NCBI RefSeq assembly: GCF_024460475.1
Contig: NZ_JANFYN010000043.1
Span: 1 to 20,336 of the forward strand
Length of the DNA: 20,336 nt
Source of the DNA: Holdemanella sp. MSK.7.32
GTDB taxonomy: Bacteria > Bacillota_I > Bacilli_A > Erysipelotrichales > Erysipelotrichaceae
Direction: 5' to 3'
Shown here: one piece after another, positions 1 to 5,902 of the stretch
Layout: each line of letters starts with the position of its first letter
Position numbering within the stretch: the first letter of the stretch is position 1
Made by a program: the position numbers and the translations under genes
The notes under the pieces: model-generated
What the model saw: the letters and a program-made list of their open reading frames with translations, nothing else
Databases searched by the model: none
Told to the model about the DNA's origin: nothing

Positions 1-156
1 GTGACGACTGTAAAGATGCTGAACTTTCGGATAAATAAACCGAAAATCAAGAGCCCCCTCCATCTTACGAACCAAATGATCCTGTGGTACTAATTCATCT
101 AATGTATAGTAAATCATGCAATCTAATTTTGCATTGTTTCTGTTAGTCATAGCCAT
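1..156 (-). CDS. IS1182-type transposase, N-terminal part (runs off left edge)
   Basis: The minus strand encodes the first 52 residues of a protein that continues beyond position 1. The start MAMTNRNNAK is followed by LDELVPQDHLVRKME and then ALDFRFIYPKVQHLYS. This DELVPQDHLVRK...DF.FIY pattern is the N-terminal domain typical of IS1182-group transposases, which act on the IS ends by DDE chemistry; the catalytic domain lies outside the window. I chose the ATG at 156 because GGAGG lies about 8 bases upstream (near 164-169); a second in-frame ATG is at 150. A TATAAT hexamer on the minus strand at 184-189 is a possible -10. Whether the element is intact cannot be judged here. Confidence 0.8.
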   Translation of the reverse strand, partial: MAMTNRNNAKLDCMIYYTLDELVPQDHLVRKMEGALDFRFIYPKVQHLYSRH

Positions 157-208
157 TGTGATATCCTCCATAAACCCTCTATAATTATATCATTTTTGGC
201 ATAATAAA

Positions 209-256
209 TGGCAGAAACGTCGACTATTTTTGGGTTTATGAAGTACGTTTCTGCCA
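209..256. repeat. 12-bp perfect inverted repeat, possible IS end structure
   Basis: TGGCAGAAACGT at 209-220 is exactly inverted as ACGTTTCTGCCA at 245-256, with a 24-base gap. It lies just upstream of the transposase gene and before the terminator of the next gene, so it may mark or lie near the terminal inverted repeat of the IS1182-type element. It has no U-tract and does not look like a terminator. The exact IS boundary cannot be fixed without the other end. Confidence 0.5.
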
Positions 257-276
257 CAGATATTCTATCAGATTTT

Positions 277-311
277 AAAAAGACTGTCGACAGTCACTTT
301 GTCAACAGTCT
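277..311 (-). terminator. Intrinsic terminator of the MATE gene
   Basis: On the minus strand AGACTGTTGAC (311-301) pairs with GTCGACAGTCT (291-281): 11 bp with one G-U pair, a 9-base loop and a T5 tract. It begins 12 bases after the MATE stop codon. Confidence 0.85.
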
Positions 312-323
312 GAGTGTTTGACC

Positions 324-1676
324 TTAATCAAACACCATCTTCTTTTTCTCAATTCGTCTTAAAAATACCCATCCCACAACACAAGATAAAACTTCCGTAA
401 TCACAAATGCATACCAAATCAAAGATACATCCCTATCATATTGAATAACAAGTTTTGAAAATCCCCAAGCTAAAGGTAAAATCAAAATGGCTTGTCTAAG
501 CAAGGATACAACTAAGGATTCCATACCTCCATTTAAAGCTTGATACACACCTTGAAATGCGATATTTACACCCGCAAACACAAAGCTAATGGATATAATT
601 CGAACAGCACTGATGAAATATATTCTGGATTGTCCTGCATTAAAAAGTGTGGCAAAAAAGTTTGGGAATAGTTCTGTAATCAAAGTCCCTACAACCATTA
701 ATACTATAGTATATATTAAGCCATATTTAATTCCATCTTTAACACGCTTCTTATTTTGCATACCATACGAAAAGGCAATGATTGGTGTAATCGCATCTCT
801 TAAACCGAATGCCATAAATAAGACAAATTGTTGTACTTTATAGAATAGGCCATAGGCCGTTTGTGCAGATGCATCAAATTTTAGAATTAAGTTCATCGCA
901 TATACCATGAATGACATCAATGCCTGCGCAATAATGGCTGGAAGTCCAATCGAATAGATTTCTTTGATGATACGCTTATTGGGTTTTGTATAAGTGAGAC
1001 CCTGATCAAATTCTTTATTTAAACGCATATGAAACACAACTAATAATAAAGCCGATAAAATTTGTCCAATGACTGTCGCATAAGCCGCTCCTTGTACACC
1101 TAAATTGAAACCATAGATTAATACAGGATCTAGAATCATATTGATTACGGCTCCTGTAACTTGTCCAATTGTAGAATATAAGGAGCGTCCTGTAGCTTGG
1201 AGCAGTTTTTCAAATATAGAAAAGAACACAACGCCAAAGGATAATAGGCAACAAATCCTTAGATAGTCTACACTCATCGATAATACAAGCGCATTCCTTG
1301 TTTGAGAGGATATATAGGCTTTAATGCCAAACAATCCAAACAACACACAAATAATATAAATAACTGCAGCTAGAAACAAACCATTTCCGGCTACTTTAGA
1401 AGCTTTTTCACGATTTCTCTGTCCTAAAGTTCTTGCGAGTAAGGCGTTTACTCCAACGCCTGTACCAATAGCTAACGCCACCATCAACATCTGGCTAGGG
1501 AAAACTAAGGTAAGTGCATTTAATGCGGCTTCACTTCCTTCTTTCATATTTCCTACAAAGGCACTGTCAACTATGTTATAGACTGCTTGCAAGGCCATAG
1601 ATAAAATCATAGGTACACCCATTTGAAGTATCAACTTATTGACGGGCTCATTTTTCATTTTGTTGTTTTCTTCCAT
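324..1676 (-). CDS. MATE family multidrug/cation efflux transporter
   Basis: This 450-residue membrane protein is a MATE antiporter, a family that exports drugs or metabolites using Na+ or H+ gradients. The N-terminus (KNEPVNKLILQMGVPMILSM, then YNIVDSAFVGNM) is the characteristic MATE opening. Repeated hydrophobic segments through the protein fit 12 helices in two pseudo-symmetric bundles, and the length matches the family. The start at 1676 (MEENNKMKNEP) has TAAGGAGG six bases upstream; an in-frame ATG 33 bases earlier has no such site and would sit inside a leader hairpin. The gene has its own promoter (1816-1844) and a roughly 130-base leader with two hairpin/U-tract elements, so expression is probably controlled by attenuation. 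The substrate cannot be read from sequence. Confidence 0.93.
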   Translation of the reverse strand: MEENNKMKNEPVNKLILQMGVPMILSMALQAVYNIVDSAFVGNMKEGSEAALNALTLVFPSQMLMVALAIGTGVGVNALLARTLGQRNREKASKVAGNGLFLAAVIYIICVLFGLFGIKAYISSQTRNALVLSMSVDYLRICCLLSFGVVFFSIFEKLLQATGRSLYSTIGQVTGAVINMILDPVLIYGFNLGVQGAAYATVIGQILSALLLVVFHMRLNKEFDQGLTYTKPNKRIIKEIYSIGLPAIIAQALMSFMVYAMNLILKFDASAQTAYGLFYKVQQFVLFMAFGLRDAITPIIAFSYGMQNKKRVKDGIKYGLIYTIVLMVVGTLITELFPNFFATLFNAGQSRIYFISAVRIISISFVFAGVNIAFQGVYQALNGGMESLVVSLLRQAILILPLAWGFSKLVIQYDRDVSLIWYAFVITEVLSCVVGWVFLRRIEKKKMVFD

Positions 1677-1696
1677 TCTTTTCCTCCTTAAAGCAC

Positions 1697-1751
1697 AAAA
1701 AAAGTGCATTGCTTACACAAGTTGGACTTACGCTTTTAAGCAACACACTTT
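1697..1751 (-). promoter_or_regulatory. MATE leader hairpin 2: terminator/attenuator with UAANUCCAR loop
   Basis: On the minus strand AAAGTGTGTTGCTTA (1751-1737) pairs along all 15 positions with TAAGCAATGCACTTT (1715-1701), including two G-U pairs. A T7 tract (1703-1697) follows at once. The 21-base loop contains AGCGTAAGTCCA. The U-tract ends only 7 bases before the MATE Shine-Dalgarno, so termination here would abolish expression of the pump. The position, between a strong promoter and the only gene it serves, is that of an attenuator rather than of an end-of-gene terminator. Confidence 0.8.
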
Positions 1752-1761
1752 ACAAAAATAT

Positions 1762-1802
1762 AAAAAAGTAGCAGAAAACTGGATTTACGCTGTTTCCGCT
1801 AC
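1762..1802 (-). promoter_or_regulatory. MATE leader hairpin 1: terminator-like, same loop motif
   Basis: On the minus strand GTAGCGGAAAC (1802-1792) pairs with GTTTTCTGCTAC (1779-1768), with slight irregularity, around AGCGTAAATCCA. A T6 tract (1767-1762) follows. The loop differs from that of hairpin 2 at one of 12 bases although the stems are unrelated. The hairpin starts about 7 bases after the predicted transcription start. It could also serve as the terminator of the upstream kinase gene. Confidence 0.75.
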
Positions 1803-1815
1803 TCGTTACGAAGTG

Positions 1816-1844
1816 ATTATATTTTTATTTTTTTAATTTGTCAA
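1816..1844 (-). promoter_or_regulatory. Consensus SigA promoter for the MATE leader
   Basis: On the minus strand TTGACA (1844-1839), a 17-base AT-rich spacer and TATAAT (1821-1816) give a perfect match to the housekeeping consensus. It lies only 8 bases after the kinase stop codon, so the two hairpins downstream are transcribed as a leader of the MATE gene. Confidence 0.88.
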
Positions 1845-1851
1845 AGTAAAA

Positions 1852-2418
1852 TTACATGGCTTTTTCAATTAATTCTACACATTTATCAATGCCCAAAACA
1901 CCACTGTCTAAACACAATTGATAGTTTTTGGCATCACCCCATTTACGATCTGTGTAATATTTATAGTAGGCGATTCGACGTTTATCTTTATCCTTGATTC
2001 GTTTGTCTGGTGCAAATTCATTTTGTCCATAAACCGATACAACACGATTCTTGCGATATTCAAAGTCCGCATGAATAAATACATTCAATACGTCTTTACG
2101 ATCACGAAGAATATAATCTGAACATCTTCCTACAATGACACAATTTCCTTTATCGGCTAATTCACAAATTACATTTCTTTGCGCAATATAGAGTTCGTCC
2201 GATAAGTTATATCCATAATTATTCCAAATAAAGCCAAATGTACTTGTACTAGATGCATCTTCCCCATTTTCTTCAATGTACTCTTTCGCAAAGCCACTTT
2301 CTTGAGCAATTTGTTGCACAATTTCATAATCATAATAAGCATAGCCTAGTTTTTCAGCTAATTTCTTGGCAATGGTTCTTCCACCACTACCAAATTCACG
2401 TGTAATTGTAATTATCAT
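1852..2418 (-). CDS. Cytidylate kinase-like family protein (PF13189-type)
   Basis: This 188-residue protein begins MIITITREFGSGGRTIAKKL, the signature of the AAA-like cytidylate-kinase-related family in Firmicutes. The P-loop is the variant G10-S-G-G-R14 in place of GxxxxGK[ST]. Next come YAYYDYEIVQQIAQESG (about 26-42), NCVIVGRCSDYILRDR (about 92-107) and the lid-like R/K-rich stretch KRIKDKDKRRIAYYKYYT (about 139-156). Members are assumed to phosphorylate a nucleoside monophosphate or related metabolite, but the substrate is not established; this is not the true Cmk. Start at 2418 with GGGAGG seven bases upstream. It has its own promoter and a leader hairpin resembling those of the following MATE gene, so the two may share regulation and perhaps function. 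Confidence 0.85.
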   Translation of the reverse strand: MIITITREFGSGGRTIAKKLAEKLGYAYYDYEIVQQIAQESGFAKEYIEENGEDASSTSTFGFIWNNYGYNLSDELYIAQRNVICELADKGNCVIVGRCSDYILRDRKDVLNVFIHADFEYRKNRVVSVYGQNEFAPDKRIKDKDKRRIAYYKYYTDRKWGDAKNYQLCLDSGVLGIDKCVELIEKAM

Positions 2419-2437
2419 AAGATACCTCCCAATAATG

Positions 2438-2485
2438 AAAAATCGAGCCTTCTACAACTGGAATTATATCCCTTAAGAAGACTCG
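2438..2485 (-). promoter_or_regulatory. Kinase leader hairpin: terminator/attenuator with UAANUCCAR loop
   Basis: On the minus strand CGAGTCTTCT (2485-2476) pairs with AGAAGGCTCG (2453-2444): 10 bp with one G-U pair. ATTTTT (2443-2438) follows, and then the Shine-Dalgarno of the kinase gene. The loop holds TAATTCCAG, matching the loops of the two MATE leader hairpins (TAAATCCAG, TAAGTCCAA). A competing pairing exists between TCTACAAC (2495-2488) and GTTGTAGA (2458-2451). It shares bases 2451-2453 with the terminator stem and would prevent it from closing fully. Confidence 0.7.
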
Positions 2486-2496
2486 TTGTTGTAGAC

Positions 2497-2525
2497 ATTT
2501 TACCAAAATTATAAATTTTTTGTAA
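2497..2525 (-). promoter_or_regulatory. Probable promoter of the kinase gene
   Basis: On the minus strand TTACAA (2525-2520), a 17-base spacer and TAAAAT (2502-2497) preceded by TGG form a fair SigA-like promoter. Transcription would start near 2490, a few bases before the leader hairpin. A second TATAAT at 2513-2508 has no clear -35 but would give a longer leader. Confidence 0.55.
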
Positions 2526-2577
2526 GAATTATTATTTGTCTTTTCCTTAAAGTCATGATGCAGCATATTATATACAC
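2509..2577 (-). CDS. Possible 22-residue micro-ORF between IS end and kinase promoter
   Basis: A GTG at 2577 with GTGAGG five bases upstream opens a 22-codon frame ending in TAA. The peptide is basic and hydrophobic (MYIICCIMTLRKRQIIILTK, then NL). It overlaps the predicted kinase promoter. There is no homology evidence; the clear ribosome site is the only support, and it may be chance or a remnant of a gene cut by the insertion next door. Confidence 0.18.
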   Translation of the reverse strand: MYIICCIMTLRKRQIIILTKNL

Positions 2578-2640
2578 CATCACCTCACTTTTTATATACT
2601 GCACTATCTACTTATATTTTAATTCACAATAGGTCAAAAG

Positions 2641-2900
2641 TAACTTGACGTACTCTCATCATTAAAATGACGAGATTCTCTTTCTCACAATGCGAGAAAT
2701 GGAGCATCGCAAAGCTTTCAGCATGGTTCTAGACCTTGCATATAGTCTTTACATAACTCTTGTTTTTTGAGCATTTCCAATCCATGTGGATTGTACTCTG
2801 TATTCTCATACTGCATCTAGCAGGGCTTACGCCTGAGACCTGACTGGATGAGAGATTCTTTATGCTAGAATCCAAAGCAGTGTTTCATTGTGTGTCCACA
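2641..2900 (-). ncRNA. Probable omega-RNA region and right end of the TnpB element
   Basis: TnpB guide RNAs start inside the 3' end of tnpB and run to the right end of the element. Here about 225 non-coding bases follow the tnpB stop and hold a series of small hairpins. These are CAATCC/GGATTG with a 4-base loop at 2778-2793, TTTCTC/GAGAAA at 2681-2699, and a 10-bp stem TCTCGTCATT/AATGATGAGA at 2654-2675. The terminal stem followed by GTACGTCAA resembles the 3'-end hairpin of IS605-type omega-RNAs. The guide would begin just beyond, near 2640. The 5' boundary is a guess. Confidence 0.55.
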
Positions 2901-4397
2901 TTTTTTCTTATTTGAAATCAGTGTGTCCTGCATTTTGACAAAGTGTGGAAAATCAAAATGACAGGCTTTAAAGTCTGGTGCAGTCAATGTATCGTCAGTA
3001 TGACAAATTAGAAAAGCAGAATACAAATCTCTTTGTACTTTATGTCCTTCGATTGTTTTAAATCTTTCACTTAAAGTAGGCTTGATATATTCACCCGTAT
3101 CATGGTGAAGTTGAGAAGCACGATATTGATGAATATCTATTTCGTAGTATGGTATTCCATATTGTGTTGCCTTTGTTTTTAAATCGGCCTGCATAAGACC
3201 TGGAGAACGATTCTTGATGGAGTGTCCATAGCGTTTCTTACGTTTATATTTGCACACCATCTTCAAAGAGCCGTCTTTTTGTTTAACAGCCGTTGCCTCA
3301 TCTTTACGCTCTGTCTTCTTTGATTTCTTTTGCAGAGCTTTAAAGTTCATTGGTTCAAGGATGAATTCGCTTGTGTTCTGAACAACTCTATTGATAAAGG
3401 TATGATGCGAAGTCTTGATATAAGCAGACTGCTTTCGATATAGAACGCGTATCTGCCGTTTCAGACGTCTGCACCTTCTCGTTGTCTTCCATTTATGTTT
3501 TCCCTTTTTGACTGTACCATTCTTGTTGTAGTTTTCTGGATTGTGCTTTCGCATAGATGCATCTATCAGATTCTGCTTATGACGAATCTCTTTTTCATAA
3601 TTTACAGAATCTGGAGCTAGTTCTTCCAGATGGACCTCGTTGGTTGAGACTGTCGCAATCGTAGAGGTTCCAAAGTCTACACCTGTACGATGTCCGCCAT
3701 CTTCTGACAACCTGATTCGTTTTGGTGCATCACCTCGAAGTGTGATCACTACATAATATTTGAATCCACTGTTGAATTCTATCCTTTTTAAAAATGAATA
3801 AACAACATCTTCTTTTAAATCAACAGATGAAATGATGTTCTGAATATATTCATTCTTTGGGACACGAACTTTGTAGTAATGTTTCATGAAGCAGATGGTA
3901 TCCCATCTTAAAAGTCGTACTCCTGTTGCAGCACATTTTTGTTTGATACAATCGAAACTATTATATCTTCGATAATGAAGATGACGTCCATCCTCAAAAA
4001 GAACTTTTTCTACTCCCTTATATGCAGCTTCCGCTTCTGCCTGTGCCTGATGAGAGTTGATGTAGTTCTTGAATTTCTTTTGTTCTTTGGATACGAACTT
4101 ACACAAAGAAGTCTTTGTAAGATCATACTCTTTTTGTTTAAAACGCATGATGTTTGACAACTCTTTTTTCTTCTTCTTTTCAGAAGCTGACAGTTCAGAT
4201 ACTTTCTTTTTAGAAAATTCAGCTTCACCATAAGCTTTGCGTGCACCCACATATTCTTTATCATGAAATAGAGCATTCAATCGATTTGTAGCATATCGAA
4301 CCAACTGATTATGCATCTGATTTGCATAGAAAAAAGACTTCGACAAAAAACGTTGCTCAGATTCACTTAGTTCCAACTGAAAGCGTACTGTATACAT
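2865..4397 (-). CDS. tnpB: TnpB-family RNA-guided nuclease, variant without Zn-ribbon cysteines
   Basis: This 510-residue protein carries the split RuvC nuclease core. D241 lies in TGVDFGTSTIATV (RuvC-I), E348 in FILEPMNFKAL (RuvC-II) and D457 in VQRDLYSAFLI (RuvC-III). The lysine-rich N-terminal half fits the RNA/DNA-binding region. In most TnpB proteins a CxxC...CxxC ribbon lies between RuvC-II and RuvC-III. Here that stretch (about 420-456) reads YRASQLHHDTGEYIKPTLSE and onward with no cysteine. The only late cysteines are in the ICH after RuvC-III, in KACHFDF and in a C-terminal KKCGHTMKHCFGF tail. I start at 4397 (MYTVRF) with AGGAG upstream rather than at an ATG 81 bases earlier inside the left end. 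The frame is intact and all three acidic residues are kept. Confidence 0.88.
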   Translation of the reverse strand: MYTVRFQLELSESEQRFLSKSFFYANQMHNQLVRYATNRLNALFHDKEYVGARKAYGEAEFSKKKVSELSASEKKKKKELSNIMRFKQKEYDLTKTSLCKFVSKEQKKFKNYINSHQAQAEAEAAYKGVEKVLFEDGRHLHYRRYNSFDCIKQKCAATGVRLLRWDTICFMKHYYKVRVPKNEYIQNIISSVDLKEDVVYSFLKRIEFNSGFKYYVVITLRGDAPKRIRLSEDGGHRTGVDFGTSTIATVSTNEVHLEELAPDSVNYEKEIRHKQNLIDASMRKHNPENYNKNGTVKKGKHKWKTTRRCRRLKRQIRVLYRKQSAYIKTSHHTFINRVVQNTSEFILEPMNFKALQKKSKKTERKDEATAVKQKDGSLKMVCKYKRKKRYGHSIKNRSPGLMQADLKTKATQYGIPYYEIDIHQYRASQLHHDTGEYIKPTLSERFKTIEGHKVQRDLYSAFLICHTDDTLTAPDFKACHFDFPHFVKMQDTLISNKKKCGHTMKHCFGF

Positions 4398-4425
4398 ATC
4401 GAAATCTCCTTTTTTCTGCATATAT

Positions 4426-4431
4426 ATTATA
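4426..4431 (-). promoter_or_regulatory. Extended -10 promoter of tnpB
   Basis: On the minus strand TGTTATAAT (TGnTATAAT form) lies about 30 bases upstream of the tnpB start. No good -35 is seen at 17 bases, which an extended -10 can tolerate. Confidence 0.5.
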
Positions 4432-4490
4432 ACATGGTTCCCGTATAGAAACTGTTGAAAAAATGTTACATACGTCATTCATATCATGAC

Positions 4491-4536
4491 TAAAGTCACG
4501 AGCGTTCTGACTTTAACAGTAAAATGTTGCATTTTA
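4491..4536. repeat. Left-end hairpins of the TnpB element
   Basis: There are two adjacent palindromes: TAAAGTCA/TGACTTTA (4491-4498 and 4508-4515, 9-base loop) and TAAAATG/CATTTTA (4520-4526 and 4530-4536, 3-base loop). Subterminal hairpins are the usual TnpA recognition structures at the left end of IS200/IS605 elements. Which of the two is used, and the target motif beyond it, is unclear. Confidence 0.55.
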
Positions 4537-4592
4537 ACACAAGAAAAACAAAACGTATAAATTCGCTTTATATAAAACACTTACAGATATAC

Positions 4593-4680
4593 ATACCGCA
4601 GTACGCAAAGTAATTTAACAAGAAATATACCGCAGTGCGCAAAGTATTTTTATGCAAAATATACCGCAATGCGCAAAGTA
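4593..4680. repeat. Three 20-bp direct repeats at exact 34-bp period
   Basis: Copies at 4593-4612, 4627-4646 and 4661-4680 follow ATACCGCARTRCGCAAAGTA. They are separated by unrelated 14-base spacers, and starts are exactly 34 bp apart. Copies 2 and 3 contain the small palindrome CGCA-N-TGCG. They lie between the left end of the TnpB element and the pyrE terminator, outside any gene. The regular phasing suggests a protein-binding array; function is unknown. Confidence 0.85.
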
Positions 4681-4683
4681 AAT

Positions 4684-4713
4684 AAAAAAGAATAGAATCT
4701 TTCGACTCTATTC
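4684..4713 (-). terminator. Intrinsic terminator of pyrE
   Basis: On the minus strand GAATAGAGTC and GATTCTATTC form a 10-bp stem (one G-U) capped by a GAAA tetraloop (4713-4690), followed by T6. The pyrE stop codon lies inside the stem. Confidence 0.92.
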
Positions 4714-5367
4714 CTTAGCTCCATATTCTTCATAATATGCATCAATCCTTGATTTTAATTCAGGATCTAATTTATCTCCTAAATATTCAATGACTTCTGG
4801 CATGGATACGATAGCAGCTGTTGGGAAACCATATAATTCACTCACTTCTGTTAGTGCCGTTTTTTCACCTTTGCCCTTTTCGTTACGATTTAAAGAAACC
4901 ATCAATCCAACGATTTCAACATTTGCTGCACCACGAACCTTTGGCACTGTTTCTTCCATTGATTTTCCAGATGTTGTAACATCTTCAATCATAACAACGC
5001 GATCTCCATCTTGTAGTTTTGTTCCTAAGAAACTTCCCTTATCAGCTCCATGATCTTTTTCTTCTTTACGATCTGAACAATAACGAACTTCCATTCCATA
5101 TAAATGATCTAATGCGATTGTCGTCGCAACAGCTAATGGAATCCCCTTATATGCAGGTCCGAATAATACATCGAAGTCTTTACCATATTGATCAACGATT
5201 GCCTTTGCGTAATATTCACCTAATCTTTTTAACTGGTTACCTGTAACATATCCACCAGCATTCATAAAGAATGGGGATTTACGTCCTGATTTTAGTGTAA
5301 AATCACCAAATTTTAATACTTTAGATTCCAACATGAAATCAATAAACTCTTTTTTATATTGTTCCAT
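4708..5367 (-). CDS. pyrE: Orotate phosphoribosyltransferase
   Basis: This 219-residue cytosolic enzyme joins orotate to PRPP to form OMP in de novo pyrimidine synthesis. It has the PRTase type I fold: the opening KFGDFTLKSGRKSPFFMNAG (about 19-38), the flexible catalytic loop SDRKEEKDHGADKG (98-111) with the catalytic lysine, and the PRPP-binding motif VVMIEDVTTSGKS (124-136). The length is normal. Start at 5367 with GGAGG upstream. It stands alone: no other pyr genes are adjacent and it is divergent from a CBS-domain gene. I see no PyrR-type leader, only a short untranslated region behind an extended -10 promoter and an inverted repeat upstream. Confidence 0.96.
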   Translation of the reverse strand: MEQYKKEFIDFMLESKVLKFGDFTLKSGRKSPFFMNAGGYVTGNQLKRLGEYYAKAIVDQYGKDFDVLFGPAYKGIPLAVATTIALDHLYGMEVRYCSDRKEEKDHGADKGSFLGTKLQDGDRVVMIEDVTTSGKSMEETVPKVRGAANVEIVGLMVSLNRNEKGKGEKTALTEVSELYGFPTAAIVSMPEVIEYLGDKLDPELKSRIDAYYEEYGAKE

Positions 5368-5391
5368 TTTCTTGCCTCCACTTTTACAGAA

Positions 5392-5402
5392 ATTCTATCA
5401 TA
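5392..5402 (-). promoter_or_regulatory. Extended -10 promoter of pyrE with overlapping inverted repeats
   Basis: TATGATAGAAT on the minus strand fits an extended -10. ATCATAC at 5397-5403 is inverted as GTATGAT at 5426-5432, and ACAATT/AATTGT (5410-5415, 5422-5427) lies within. These repeats sit between the divergent pyrE and CBS-protein promoters and could be an operator. Confidence 0.45.
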
Positions 5403-5423
5403 CTTCTGCACAATTTCCCATAA

Positions 5424-5452
5424 TTGTATGATTTTTAAATGATAAATATTAT
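5424..5452 (+). promoter_or_regulatory. Promoter of the CBS-pair gene
   Basis: TTGTAT (5424-5429), a 17-base spacer and TATTAT (5447-5452) lie 27 bases before the start codon. Confidence 0.6.
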
Positions 5453-5479
5453 GGTAGTATAAAGCTGAGGTGATAGACA

Positions 5480-5896
5480 ATGCAGGAAAATGTATTCTTT
5501 TTTCTGAAGACTAAAAATAGTGTTAAATATTTATATGATAATATTAGTGTTGAAGATGGACTTGCCCTCATGCGCAAGCACAAATATACGGCGATGCCCA
5601 TTATTAATAAGGAAGGGGTTTATGTAGGAACCATTACAGAGGGGGATTTTCTTTGGTACTTATTAGACCATCCTTCAATTCATAAAGAAGATCTTGAACA
5701 AATGGAGATTCGTGAACTAATTCGTGGAGACTTTACGCCACCAGTTCAAATCGATGTTCCAGTCGATCAATTGTTCGCTCAATCTTTGAAACAAAACTTC
5801 GTACCCGTTGTTGATGATCGTCAAATTTTTATTGGTATTGTGACACGACAATCTATCATTCAATATTTAATGAATAATGCCGATAAATACATGTAA
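5480..5896 (+). CDS. CBS-pair protein, DarB/CbpB-like
   Basis: This 138-residue soluble protein consists of two CBS motifs: about 16-66 (HKYTAMPIINKEGVYVGTIT) and about 75-135 (NFVPVVDDRQIFIGIVTRQS). Stand-alone CBS pairs bind adenine nucleotides. In size and in the second-domain pattern it resembles Bacillus DarB (YkuL) and Listeria CbpB, which bind cyclic di-AMP and signal to Rel and pyruvate carboxylase. That identity is inference; no ligand residue can be verified here. Start at 5480 with GAGGTGAT upstream. It is monocistronic, between its own promoter and a terminator at 5903, next to a second CBS-containing gene (CNNM-type). Confidence 0.8.
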   Translation: MQENVFFFLKTKNSVKYLYDNISVEDGLALMRKHKYTAMPIINKEGVYVGTITEGDFLWYLLDHPSIHKEDLEQMEIRELIRGDFTPPVQIDVPVDQLFAQSLKQNFVPVVDDRQIFIGIVTRQSIIQYLMNNADKYM

Positions 5897-5902
5897 TTCT
5901 TG

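Larger units (their letters stand above)
2641..4540 (-). mobile_element. tnpA-less IS200/IS605-type element carrying only tnpB
   Basis: A tnpB gene is flanked by hairpins instead of terminal inverted repeats, as in the IS200/IS605 superfamily. The left end holds stems at 4491-4515 and 4520-4536, and the right end a stem at 2654-2675. No Y1 transposase gene (tnpA) lies on either side, so movement would depend on a TnpA encoded elsewhere. Ends are given to roughly 10-20 bases. Confidence 0.65.

Noticed and set aside
1762..1802. Simple terminator of the kinase gene
   Set aside because: Not excluded as a second role, but a perfect promoter lies between the kinase stop and the hairpin, and its loop matches hairpin 2, so a leader element is the better reading.
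4010..4276. Open frame within tnpB in another frame
   Set aside because: Overlaps the lysine-rich part of tnpB; the composition is explained by the frame shift of AAA-rich codons.
4398..4478. Longer N-terminus for tnpB
   Set aside because: The extra 27 residues are translated from the promoter and left-end region; the start at 4397 has a ribosome site and the family-like opening.
4593..4680. CRISPR-like array
   Set aside because: Only three units, with 14-base spacers, too short for spacers, and no cas genes or leader nearby.
5368..5479. PyrR-type attenuator before pyrE
   Set aside because: The untranslated region is short, has no terminator/antiterminator pair and no PyrR loop; only inverted repeats near the promoters are present.
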